Position numbers and translations under genes: made by a program. This document shows positions 8,341 to 17,230 of a DNA stretch of 64,000 bases, piece by piece. Below the pieces are notes generated by a model. It saw nothing but the letters and a program-made list of their open reading frames with translations, was not told the origin of the DNA and ran no database searches. Numbering within the stretch: the first letter of the stretch is position 1; the number at the start of each line of letters is the position of its first letter. This stretch comes from Gemmatimonadota bacterium (GTDB lineage: Bacteria; Gemmatimonadota; Gemmatimonadetes; Gemmatimonadales; Gemmatimonadaceae), in NCBI GenBank assembly GCA_016704465.1, contig JADJAD010000006.1:372001-436000 (forward strand), given 5' to 3'.

Positions 8341-10710
8341 ATGCGTATCCCTCTCCGCGGCGTCATCGCCCTCGCCGCCCTCGCCGCCCTTGTCTCCGAT
8401 GGCTCGTGGCTCGCTGCGCAGTCAGCTCCGGCCCCGCAAGCGCCAGGGCACGCGCAAGCGAGCACCGCCCGCTATGCGCGCGCCGACGCCTTCCTCCCGT
8501 GGAACGTGCAGGCGCTCGTCTCGGGGAACCAGCTCGACCCTCACTGGCTCGAGAACGATCGTTTCTGGTTCCGGGGCGCCCGCGGGCTCGGCGGCGAATT
8601 CCTCGTCGTCGACCCGGTACGGGGAACGCGCGCCGTCGCCTTCGATCACGCACGGCTGGCCGCCGCGCTCTCGGTTGCCGCCGACACGGCGTACGTCGCC
8701 GAGCGGCTCCCGTTCACCGAGTTCGACTTCGTGCGCAATGGTCAGGCGATTCGCTTCAACGTCGCCGACTCGGCGCGCTTCACGTGCGACATCGTTGCCT
8801 ACACGTGCGCAGCGAAAGAGAAGGCGACCGCCCCGGCGAAGGATGAGATCCTCTCGCCCGACGGGAGGTGGGCCGCCTTCTCGCGCAACGAGAACCTCTG
8901 GGTACGCGCGGTTGCCACCGGGCAGGAGACGCAGCTCTCCACCGATGGCGAGGCCTACTGGGGATACGGCGTCGTGCCGGAGGGGTGCTGCCAGGAGATC
9001 ACCAATCGCCGTGCCAAGCGAAAGGTCTGGCCCGTGCTGCGCTGGTCTCCCGATTCCAAGCGCATCGCCACCCATCGGTATGACGAACGCAGGGTGGAGC
9101 CGCTGAACCTCATCGAGACCGTCTCAGGCGGGAGGCCCAAGCTCCACAGCTACCGCTACGCCCTGCCCGGGGACTCCGTCGTCCCTACGTGGCAGCCGTA
9201 TGTCTTCGACGTCGAGGCCAGGCGCGGGACCAAGATCGACATCGCTCCCGTTCCCGGATTCTTCACCTCCGCCGATTCCTCGTTCCGCGATGTGCAGTGG
9301 ACGCAGGATGGCAGCTCGCTCTTCGTCACGGCGCGCAGCCGGGACTTCAAGAAGTACCAGCTGTTCCAGGTCGATCCCGCCAGCGGCACGGCGCGCCTCG
9401 TCTTCACCGACTCGGGACAGACCTATCGTGAACTCAACCAGTTCAGCGGCGCGCCCAACTGGCGCGTGCTCAAAAACGGCAAGGAAGTGCTCTGGTGGTC
9501 CGAGCGTGACGGGTGGGGGCACCTCTATCGCGTGGACGCCACCACGGGACGGGTGATCGCGCAAGTCACCAGCGGCCCGTGGCTTGTGCTCGACCTGCTC
9601 GCCGTCGACGAGACGCTGGGCACCGTGCACTTTACCGGCGTCGGACGCGAGCGGGGAGTCGATCCCTACTATCGCATGCTCTACCAGGTCGGCCTCGATG
9701 GCTCGGGATTCACGCGCCTCTCGGCGGAGAACGCCGATCACCAGGTGTGGGCCACGCCGTCGGGGCGCCATTTCGTCGACCTGTACTCGCGCCGCGATGC
9801 GGCTCCGGTCGGTGTCGTTCGTGCGCCTGACGGGCGCGTGCTGCAGACCATCGAGCAAGGGGACATCTCGCGCCTTCAGGCCATCGGGTGGAAGCCGCCG
9901 GTCGCGTTCAGCGCCAAGGGACGGGATGGGGTGACCGATGTGCACGGCTATCTCTACTTCCCCACCAACTTCGACTCCACCGCCAGCTATCCGGTCGTCG
10001 ACTACATCTATCCCGGCCCGCAGGTCGGCGCCGTCGCCTCGCGCTCGTTCGTCACCAGCGCCCCCGGCAATGGCCAGGCGATGGCCGAGCTGGGCTTCAT
10101 CGTCTTCACCGTCGATGCGTTAGGCTCGCCGCTGCGCTCCAAGGCGTTCCACGACGCGTATTACGGCAACATGACCGACAACGGCCTCCCCGATCACATC
10201 TCGGCGATGCAGGCGCTGGCCTCCACCTATCGCCAGATGGACTTGGACCGCGTCGGGATCTACGGCCACTCCGGGGGCGGCTTCTCCGGTACCGACGCCA
10301 TCCTGCGCTATCCTGAGTTCTTCAAGGTCGCCGTGTCGGGGGCGGGAAACCACGACCAGCGTGGCTACCATTTCCCGTGGGGGGAGAAGTATCACGGCTT
10401 GTTGGTGAAGAACGCGACCGGCGGAGACAACTACGACTCGCAGGCCAACCAGAACCTCGCCGGGAACCTCAAGGGGAAGCTCCTCCTGTCGTACGGCACG
10501 CTCGACGACAACGTCCATCCCAACATGACGCTCGCCGTCATCGACGCCCTCATCAAGGCCAACAAGAAGTTCGACGTATTCGTGTATCCCAACCGGAATC
10601 ACTCGTATGCCGGAGAGCCGTACGCCATCCAGCAGACATGGGACTACTTCGTGCGGCACCTGCGGGGGGAGGAACCGCCGACGGATTTCGTGATTCGGCA
10701 GCCGCGGTAA
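8341..10710 (+). CDS. S9 family prolyl oligopeptidase / dipeptidyl peptidase IV-like
   Basis: 789 residues, exported (signal peptide ending near LAAQ). The N-terminal two-thirds is a DPP-IV-type beta-propeller (WSPDSKRIATHRYDERRVEPLNLI is typical). The C-terminal third is an alpha/beta hydrolase with nucleophile Ser644 in GHSGGGF, Asp722 in GTLDDNV and His754 in NRNHSY. The catalytic triad is complete and the length matches S9B/S9C enzymes, which release dipeptides after proline or cleave proline-containing oligopeptides in the periplasm. The nucleophile elbow is GHSGGG rather than the common GWSYGG. The ATG at 8341 begins the signal peptide; an upstream in-frame ATG adds 19 non-signal residues. 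The next gene is convergent, so this is probably a single-gene transcript. Confidence 0.9.
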   Translation: MRIPLRGVIALAALAALVSDGSWLAAQSAPAPQAPGHAQASTARYARADAFLPWNVQALVSGNQLDPHWLENDRFWFRGARGLGGEFLVVDPVRGTRAVAFDHARLAAALSVAADTAYVAERLPFTEFDFVRNGQAIRFNVADSARFTCDIVAYTCAAKEKATAPAKDEILSPDGRWAAFSRNENLWVRAVATGQETQLSTDGEAYWGYGVVPEGCCQEITNRRAKRKVWPVLRWSPDSKRIATHRYDERRVEPLNLIETVSGGRPKLHSYRYALPGDSVVPTWQPYVFDVEARRGTKIDIAPVPGFFTSADSSFRDVQWTQDGSSLFVTARSRDFKKYQLFQVDPASGTARLVFTDSGQTYRELNQFSGAPNWRVLKNGKEVLWWSERDGWGHLYRVDATTGRVIAQVTSGPWLVLDLLAVDETLGTVHFTGVGRERGVDPYYRMLYQVGLDGSGFTRLSAENADHQVWATPSGRHFVDLYSRRDAAPVGVVRAPDGRVLQTIEQGDISRLQAIGWKPPVAFSAKGRDGVTDVHGYLYFPTNFDSTASYPVVDYIYPGPQVGAVASRSFVTSAPGNGQAMAELGFIVFTVDALGSPLRSKAFHDAYYGNMTDNGLPDHISAMQALASTYRQMDLDRVGIYGHSGGGFSGTDAILRYPEFFKVAVSGAGNHDQRGYHFPWGEKYHGLLVKNATGGDNYDSQANQNLAGNLKGKLLLSYGTLDDNVHPNMTLAVIDALIKANKKFDVFVYPNRNHSYAGEPYAIQQTWDYFVRHLRGEEPPTDFVIRQPR

Positions 10711-10824
10711 GCCCAACGGAGTTTGCGAATCGGCCGACCCTAGCGCATCACGGAGCGCTCGCGCCGCTCCACCGAAGCGGGTCAGGTACAACTACAGCTG
10801 CATCACGCGCAGGCGCCTCCCACC

Positions 10825-12354
10825 TCACGGCTGGTGACGCTTGTAGATGATCGGATTCAGGGGAAGCTTGTCACGGTCGATGATCACGCCGTCCTTCATG
10901 ACCATCCGGATCATGCGGATGTTGGTGATGTCGGCGAGGGGATCAGCGTCCAGCATCACCATATCGGCGATCTTGCCTCGCTCAATCGTGCCGAGGGAGT
11001 CGCCCATGTGGTGCGGAAGCGCCTGCGCGCCCGTCCTTGTGCCGGCGACGATGGCCTGCGACGGGGTCATCCCGAACTCGACGAGCGCCTCGATCGCCGC
11101 GAGCGTGCCCACTCCTGGCTGGCGCATGCCCCACTGGTTGGGGTCACGCGAGAACTCGATGGCCTGCGCCACCTGATTGTCGGTCGCCGTCGTGATTGGG
11201 CAGCTTGTCTTCACGATCTGCTCGGCGTTGGCCCGCATGACGCGCGAGTTGGTGGTCCGGATCGAGTCCTCGATCATCTTCTCCGTCATCGCCGGCTTTG
11301 GCCAGCTTCGCAGTTCCGTCGGCCCGTTGCTCGCGGCACTGGCAGCGCTTGCCCCTCCGGTCCGGTTGGCGCCGGCGCGTGCCAGCGCCATCTGGTAGCC
11401 GCGCCCCGCGTGGTTGTTGCCGTGGATCGAGCAGAACGGCCTTTTCTCGCTCAGGAGCTTGAGCACCTCGTTGGTGATGGGAACTCCCCCAACCTCTGGG
11501 TGCTGAATGAGGTCGATGCCGGAGACGAGGGCGATGTACATCCCCTCGGGCGTGGTGGAGTGCGTCTCGGCCATGAGTCCGCGCGCGTGCACCGCGTCGA
11601 CGATCGCCTTGAACTGTCGCTCGGAGAAGACGAGCCCGGGCTCGGTGTGTGTGTGGGTTGTCCCGCCGATCTTCACGAAGTCGACGCCTTTGTCGATGTA
11701 GGCATTGACGATGACCTTGAGCGAGTCGGGGCCGAACCAGGGCATGAGTTCACCGGCGCCCTGCGTGATCTGGTCGTTGAGCCACTCCTCGTAGTAGTTC
11801 TCCGGGTCGCGGCCCCGGAACGTCTTGGAGAAGGTCCCGCCCCAGCCGATGATGTTCCCGGCGACGTACATGCGCGCGCCGATCGCCGTGCCGCTCTTGA
11901 TCGCATCGCGCGCCACGAGCAGCGGCGCGAGCGTGCCGTACGAATCACGAATCGAGGTGACGCCGTACTTGAGGTGCATCTGCGCCCCTTCGATCGCGAT
12001 GTCACTCAGCCGTTCCCAGTATCTCGCATATTCGGCGGCGCTCGTCGGCATGCCGTTGTGCACGTTGGTGTCGACGAAGCCCGGGGTGACGTACTTGCCG
12101 GCCCCGTCGACCTTCTGGGCGCAGGCAGGCACCTGCACGTTGGCCCGCCTGCCGATTTCGGCGAACTTGCCGGCGCGCACGAGAATGGTGGCATCGGCGA
12201 GCGGCACCCCGCCGTTGCCGTCGATGACGGTGGCACCAATGATCGCGATGGCACAGGGCTGCGCGGTCGGGCGCGGCGCGGCGCTGAGCGACGCGGATGA
12301 CAGGTGTACTGCGGTCGCGACGAACGCTGGGATCCGGAGGCGGTGCATGGACAT
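10825..12354 (-). CDS. Exported amidohydrolase (metal-dependent, imidazolonepropionase-like)
   Basis: About 509 residues with a signal peptide (hydrophobic stretch AFVATAVHLSSASLSAA). Amidohydrolase-superfamily features in order: a beta-sandwich start (AIIGATVIDGNGG), the PGFVDTNVH metal site, a Lys in DFVKIGGTT that may be the bridging carboxylated residue, His in MAETHS, His in LIQHPEVGG, Asp in TATDNQV and the closing GKIADMVMLDADP. The first His of the usual HxH is Asn here (NVH), so one metal ligand is altered. Substrate is unknown; relatives act on cyclic amides and dipeptides. The ATG at 12354 is preferred over an upstream TTG at 12381. It is co-directional with the BNR gene upstream, about 108 bases away. 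Confidence 0.85.
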   Translation of the reverse strand: MSMHRLRIPAFVATAVHLSSASLSAAPRPTAQPCAIAIIGATVIDGNGGVPLADATILVRAGKFAEIGRRANVQVPACAQKVDGAGKYVTPGFVDTNVHNGMPTSAAEYARYWERLSDIAIEGAQMHLKYGVTSIRDSYGTLAPLLVARDAIKSGTAIGARMYVAGNIIGWGGTFSKTFRGRDPENYYEEWLNDQITQGAGELMPWFGPDSLKVIVNAYIDKGVDFVKIGGTTHTHTEPGLVFSERQFKAIVDAVHARGLMAETHSTTPEGMYIALVSGIDLIQHPEVGGVPITNEVLKLLSEKRPFCSIHGNNHAGRGYQMALARAGANRTGGASAASAASNGPTELRSWPKPAMTEKMIEDSIRTTNSRVMRANAEQIVKTSCPITTATDNQVAQAIEFSRDPNQWGMRQPGVGTLAAIEALVEFGMTPSQAIVAGTRTGAQALPHHMGDSLGTIERGKIADMVMLDADPLADITNIRMIRMVMKDGVIIDRDKLPLNPIIYKRHQP

Positions 12355-12461
12355 GGCAGGACTGGGCTGTGGGAGTGGCAAACTGGAGCCGGGCGACCAT
12401 TCGCGACGCCGGAGCGCTGGCCGGCACGCACCGGCGAGAACGAGACGCCGTACCGCGGCGC

Positions 12462-14460
12462 CTAACGAACGGCGCGCCCCTTCACCCGGAAGTCGAGAGC
12501 GGTATCGAAGCCGGCGCCGGGCCGGAGCTTGAGCACCACCTCAACCGCCTCGCTCATCTCGCGTGGCGCGAGCCGATCGGCGGAGCCGAGCTTGCCGGAG
12601 AATGCCACGGTGGACGCCGACAGCGCGACGCCGGCCGAGTCCACCAGCTCGGCGGTCGGCTGCCCGCCAGCCGTCGCGATGCCGACGATGTCCAGGCGAA
12701 GCGGGCCGTAGACAGGTTGGCGCGAGACGTTGCGCAGTTGCAGCTGCAGGCGTGCAGTCCCACTGGCGGCGTCGTAGACGGGAGTTCCGGCCACCACCTC
12801 CACACGATCGGTGAGGTCCGCCTCCGTCAGGGCGCCCGGTACCGCGGTGGGAGCGCCGAGCGTGATGCGAGCGCCGTACAACTCCTGCTTGCCGCTGCGG
12901 CGATCGGCCCAAACCGCGTTGAAGGCGCCGTCTCGGTCGGCCGCAAGCCCGGTGTAGTGCCCGGCGAAGAGGTTGCGCGTGCCGTCGAACGAGAGCACGA
13001 TGCGCCCGTTGGTGAGCGCCTTGTGCGCCTCGTCGCGCGCGCGGCGCACGAACTCGGGGCCGGTGAGCGCGAACCGCTCCATCGTCGAGAGCCTGGTCGC
13101 CGTGGAGTCGGGGGGACGATTCGGGTCGTCGAAAGGGCTCAGGTTGTGCACGTAGGCGCCCGGCCCCTGGCTGGGCGGCGGACAACTTGCCGCTGACGAC
13201 ACGGTGTGGTTGGCGCTGAAGCGCTGGCCCCCGTCGATGGAAAAGGCGAACAGGTACTCCCAGCAGCGACGTGCCGGATCGCCGCGTCGATCGTACCAGG
13301 CGATCCCGATCTCACCGCGTGGCGCGACCGCGACCACGGGCGTCATGCGAAAGTCGGCGACACCAAGCGGCACGTTTCGTGTGTTGTCGTTGACCCGCAA
13401 GGGGGGCGACCAGCTTCTCCCCTTGTCGGTCGAGCGCGAAAACCAGATGTCGGAGTGGCCGCTGCGCGTATCGTCCCAGGTGGCATAGATGTGGTCACGA
13501 TTCGGGCTGGTCGATGACGTATCGGCGACGACGATGGGCAGGCTGAACGCGCGGGGGAACTCGCCGCGCCGCGCCGGCCAGATATGCGGACCGAAGTCGA
13601 ACACCTTCTCAGGGGGCGAGAAGGTCTTCGCACCGTCGGTCGACCGGCGCACGAACATGGGGAGCCTCTCGTTGCGCGGGTCGCCGAGGCGGATTCCAGT
13701 ACTGGTAGTAGGTGACCAGGACGGTGCCATCAGAGAGCACGACCGGCTCGGTTGCCACGAGCTTCCCGCCGGGCTGGAGGTCGATCAGCGTCGGATCGGA
13801 AAAGCTCTTGCCGTGATCGTCGGAGTACTGGAGGAACATGGCGTACTGGTCGCGCACGAACGAATCGTACACGTCGTTCCAGGCGAGGTAGACGCGCCCG
13901 CGATGCGGCCCCTGGCTCATGTCGACGACGAGCCGGGCATGATCGGGCTGCACCGAGGGATGAATTTCGGTGGGGCCGTCCCACGTCCACGCATCGCCGG
14001 TGGTCGTCCAGATGCGGATCGCCGCCGGCTGCGACGCCTCGGGCCCGCTCATCGCGCGCGCGAAGCTCCCGCCAATGACGCATTGCATCACGTAGAAGCG
14101 CCCGTCGGGGCCGACGACGACCATCGGGTCGAAGGCGCCGGCTGTGTAACCAGGCAGGCTCACGGTGACCCATGTGTTCCCGCCGTCCCGGGACACCATG
14201 GTCGCGGAATGTCGGCCGCCCGTCCCGCCGTCACCCGAGCCCACCTGCGCCACGGCGACCATCACGTTCGGGGTGGTGGGACTCACCGCCACCCACATTT
14301 CGTTGTACTCGCCCGGCACGAGCCGGCGGTTCGGCCCGACCGACACCGTTGACGGCGTTGCCGCTGGCGGCGGCTGCGCCGCTGGCACCGAGCTCCCGAG
14401 CAGGGTCAGCGCGACGAGCGTGACGCACGGTGCGACTTGCGGGAACCGGGCAGTGTGCAT
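12462..14460 (-). pseudogene. BNR/sialidase-like exported protein, split by a +1 frameshift
   Basis: Two abutting frames encode one protein. The 5' part (14460 to about 13690) starts at an ATG with GGAG upstream and a signal peptide (TLVALTLLGSSVPAAQ), carries BNR/Asp-box units such as SRDGGNTWVTV and SDDHGKSFSDP, and breaks after YYQYWNP. The 3' part continues in the +1 frame with LGDPRNERLPMFVRR and more Asp-boxes (STDGAKTF, STDKGRSW, SIDGGQRF), ending at 12462. Restoring one base around 13686-13696 gives an exo-sialidase-like beta-propeller of about 665 residues with a C-terminal beta-sandwich. Function is unknown; BNR propellers include sialidases and photosystem-assembly-like proteins. 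Either a real mutation or an assembly error. Confidence 0.75.
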
Positions 14461-14725
14461 GGAAGGTCTCCGGTGAAACGTCGGGCGGCGCTGGGCGCGC
14501 GTACGCCGGGAGAGGTATCGCAGCGCCCCAAGATCGGTGCCGCGCGCGTGATCGTCAACGAAACCAGCGCGATGGTGCGCGGCCACGACGCCCCGTGCAC
14601 ACCGGTGCTGCGCAGCTGCTCTCTGGACGCGCAGCAACCGCAGCACAACATTGCAGGACGACGTCGGCGGTGGCGGCACATCCCCGCGTTCCGTACCCGC
14701 CCCGACCCCACAGGACAACGCATCC

Positions 14726-15247
14726 ATGGCCTCGATCCGGCGCCCCCTCCTGTCCGCCTGCGCCCTGGCTTTACTCAGCAGCGCCTGCTTCAATCGTGGG
14801 ACGGCCGGCGGCGCGCCGCCCCCCGTGAACGGCAAGGAACGGACGCAGTTCACCATGCGATACATCGACCTGACGCCCGGCTCGGGTGCCGAGGCCGCGC
14901 CTGACAAGTGCTACTACGTGCACTACACAGGCTGGCTGACCGACGGCAAGAAATTCGACTCGTCACGCGATACGGCGAGCAACGGACAGCCGCGAACGCC
15001 GCTCCCCTTCCAGCAGGGCAAGCGGACCGTGATTCCGGGCTGGGACCAGGGCTTCGAGGGAATGAGAGTCGGGGCACGTCGCCGCCTGATCATTCCGTAT
15101 CAGCTTGCGTACGGGGTCAACGGGCGCCCGACGCTCATTCCGCCCAAGGCCACGCTCATCTTCGACGTCGAGCTGATGGACGTGCGGGATGCGCCGCCGG
15201 CTGCACCGCAGGGCGCCCCACCGGCGCGCTGCCCCACCTGGTCGTAG
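14726..15247 (+). CDS. FKBP-type peptidyl-prolyl cis-trans isomerase, lipoprotein
   Basis: 173 residues. The start at 14726 gives a lipoprotein signal (lipobox LLSSAC); the open frame upstream is not protein-like. The FKBP fold is clear: YYVHYTGWLTDGKKFDSS, PFQQGKRTVIPGWDQGFEGMRVG and RRLIIPYQLAYG contain the usual Tyr, Phe, Asp, Val, Ile and Trp of the active-site pocket. It accelerates proline isomerisation of exported proteins, anchored in a membrane facing the periplasm. Seven bases separate it from a cyclophilin gene, making a two-isomerase folding operon. Divergent from the BNR gene across a 265-base spacer that should hold both promoters. Confidence 0.9.
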   Translation: MASIRRPLLSACALALLSSACFNRGTAGGAPPPVNGKERTQFTMRYIDLTPGSGAEAAPDKCYYVHYTGWLTDGKKFDSSRDTASNGQPRTPLPFQQGKRTVIPGWDQGFEGMRVGARRRLIIPYQLAYGVNGRPTLIPPKATLIFDVELMDVRDAPPAAPQGAPPARCPTWS

Positions 15248-15254
15248 CCGCGCT

Positions 15255-15839
15255 ATGTCCCGTCACATCGCAGCCCTGCTTGCGGCATTGCTCGTCGTGG
15301 TACAGCCCATGGCGGCGCAGTCGCTTCCCCACGTCGTCTTCGGCACGGAGCGTGGCGAGATCGAGGTTGAGGTCGACACGATCCGCGCCCCGATCACCGG
15401 AAAGAACTTCCTGCGGTACGTCGAGGGTGGATTCTTCACGAACGGCTCATTCTTTCGCGTCGTCCGGCCGGACAACCAGCCGAATGACTCGATCCGGATC
15501 GACGTGATCCAGGGGGGACAGAGTCGCGAGCCGCGTCGCCAGGGCTTTCCGCCCATCGAGCTTGAACGAACGGCCGTCACCGGAATCACGCACGTCGATG
15601 GCGCCATCTCGATGGCGCGCGGCGGGGTGTCGAGCGCCACCTCGAGCTTCTTCATCTGCCTCGGGCCGCAGCCCTCGCTCGACTACGGCGGCATGCGGAA
15701 TCCGGACGGCCAAGGCTTTGCCGCCTTCGGGCGCGTAGTGCGTGGGCTCGACGTGGCGCGCCGCATCCAAGCCGAGGCAGCCAACGGCCAGAACCTCGTC
15801 ACCCCCGTGCTCATCCTCGACGCCAGACGCACGCCGTAG
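15255..15839 (+). CDS. Cyclophilin-type peptidyl-prolyl cis-trans isomerase
   Basis: 194 residues with a signal peptide (VVVQPMAAQ). Cyclophilin motifs are present: FLRYVEGGFFTNGSFFRVV (the active-site Arg equivalent lies in FFRVV), ISMARGGVSSATSSFFICLG and FAAFGRVVRGLDV. Soluble periplasmic isomerase by inference. The gene starts 7 bases after the FKBP stop codon, so the two are almost certainly co-transcribed and act on exported proteins, fitting a genome region full of secreted proteins. It ends at a strong hairpin terminator shared with the convergent SusD gene. Confidence 0.92.
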   Translation: MSRHIAALLAALLVVVQPMAAQSLPHVVFGTERGEIEVEVDTIRAPITGKNFLRYVEGGFFTNGSFFRVVRPDNQPNDSIRIDVIQGGQSREPRRQGFPPIELERTAVTGITHVDGAISMARGGVSSATSSFFICLGPQPSLDYGGMRNPDGQGFAAFGRVVRGLDVARRIQAEAANGQNLVTPVLILDARRTP

Positions 15840-15868
15840 ACGCGACGAGCGGTTCGGACCACAACGTA

Positions 15869-15904
15869 GAGGGGGGCGCGATCCAGTCGGATCGCGCCCC
15901 CCTC
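15869..15904. terminator. Bidirectional hairpin terminator between convergent operons
   Basis: Perfect 16-bp stem GAGGGGGGCGCGATCC / GGATCGCGCCCCCCTC with a 4-base loop (AGTC). It sits between the cyclophilin stop (15839) and the SusD stop (15927), placed to end both convergent transcripts. No long T run on either side. Confidence 0.75.
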
Positions 15905-15926
15905 GCCTTGCATCGTGTACCGCGGA

Positions 15927-17219
15927 CTACGGATTCTTGTCCGCGCAGACACGCACGTTCGGGTTCGCCTGCTCCGAGAGCGTCAGGATGAACACCACAT
16001 CTGTTCCATAACTCACACCAGCCTTGTACGGACCCTTGGGCCAAACGTTCGCCTCGGCGCGTGTGTACTGCCGCATCAGTCGCCGCAGGTCGCCCGCCCG
16101 GTGACCGGTGCCGAACAGCCAGAAGGCACGCTCGCGGAAGAGCAGGTCCACGCGGGTTTCGAAGCTGCCTGGGTCTGCCAACGGCGCCATCGCCGGCGTG
16201 ATGCCGGTCGCCCGCAGCGCGTTGAGGATCCCGAGCCACCCGTTGCCGGTCGTGGCGTTGTCGTTCCGGTTGGCCTGGAGGGCCGCCTCGGCCTCGATCA
16301 ACCGCGCTTCAATCCCGGTCACCATCGGAATCGGCGAAGACAGCGAGCCGTACTTCCCGAACACCGCGACGCTCGTAATGCCATCGGTCCCCACGCCGTT
16401 CGCCGTCGTGGGAATGCGCGGATCTGCCGCGCTCACGAAGTTCAGGCCATTCACGCCCTCACGATCCGAGACGGTGATCGTGCGGAGATTGTTGCCGTTG
16501 AAGACCAAGTTGGTCTGGCCGGCGACGGTCAGTGTCGCCTCGGCATTGAACACGTAGTTCGTCGGGACGCCGCTAACGGCCGCCGCCGCCTGCGCATACT
16601 GGGCACGATTGAGCAAGGCGCGACCGCGTGCCACCTTGGCCAGGTTCAGCACCCGGGCGCTGTCGGCGCCGTAGACGAGCGCCGAGTCGAAGTTCGCGAT
16701 GGCGACCTTCAGCACGCTGTCGCTCGTGAGCGGGCCGCTGAAGATTGCCTCCGTTCCATTGATGTCGGTGAGCGGGGTGCCGTTGCAGCTCGTCTCTCCG
16801 ATGAACAGCTCGGCCAGCCCCTTGGTGGCAAAGAGCTGTCCCATGCGCGAGCGCGGCGTGGGGGCAAACTGCCGGCGGGACTCAATTGCCTGCTGCGTCT
16901 GCGTCCGCACCCGGTGCATAAGGATCGGGCCATACTCGGTGAAGGTCAGCGACTGCGACCGGAAGTCGATGTCGGCCTGTGAAATGAATGCCGTGGCGAA
17001 CTTGAACTCGTCGCTGAAGATGCCGGTGTTGTACGCGAACGTCATGAACGGCGACATGATCGACGCGAGGGCGCCGCTCGTGAGTGCCTCGGCGCCCGCC
17101 GCGTTGGCGAGCTGTTCCGGCTGCACCACGTCGGGTGAGTCCACGTCCGTCAGCGAGGAGCAGGCGGACGCGAGCAGGAATCCGGCCGCGGTGGCGAGCC
17201 GATAGAATCGCTGGGTCAT
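15927..17219 (-). CDS. RagB/SusD family outer-membrane lipoprotein
   Basis: 430 residues. The ATG at 17219 gives a lipoprotein signal (lipobox SACSS region, Cys near residue 20). The protein is helix-rich with the SusD/RagB layout: N-terminal DSPDVVQPEQLAN, central TPR-like helices and C-terminal FRERAFWLFGTGHRAGDLRRL, the most conserved SusD block (RERxxEL/WxxGxRxxDLRR). SusD proteins form the lid of a SusC TonB-dependent transporter and bind the incoming oligomer at the cell surface. It starts 11 bases after the SusC stop codon in the same operon. No carbohydrate enzyme is adjacent, so the ligand is unknown. Confidence 0.9.
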   Translation of the reverse strand: MTQRFYRLATAAGFLLASACSSLTDVDSPDVVQPEQLANAAGAEALTSGALASIMSPFMTFAYNTGIFSDEFKFATAFISQADIDFRSQSLTFTEYGPILMHRVRTQTQQAIESRRQFAPTPRSRMGQLFATKGLAELFIGETSCNGTPLTDINGTEAIFSGPLTSDSVLKVAIANFDSALVYGADSARVLNLAKVARGRALLNRAQYAQAAAAVSGVPTNYVFNAEATLTVAGQTNLVFNGNNLRTITVSDREGVNGLNFVSAADPRIPTTANGVGTDGITSVAVFGKYGSLSSPIPMVTGIEARLIEAEAALQANRNDNATTGNGWLGILNALRATGITPAMAPLADPGSFETRVDLLFRERAFWLFGTGHRAGDLRRLMRQYTRAEANVWPKGPYKAGVSYGTDVVFILTLSEQANPNVRVCADKNP

Positions 17220-17230
17220 CGGTCGGCGCC

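Noticed and set aside
10834..12300. 488-codon open frame on the plus strand
   Set aside because: Shadow of the amidohydrolase; no protein features.
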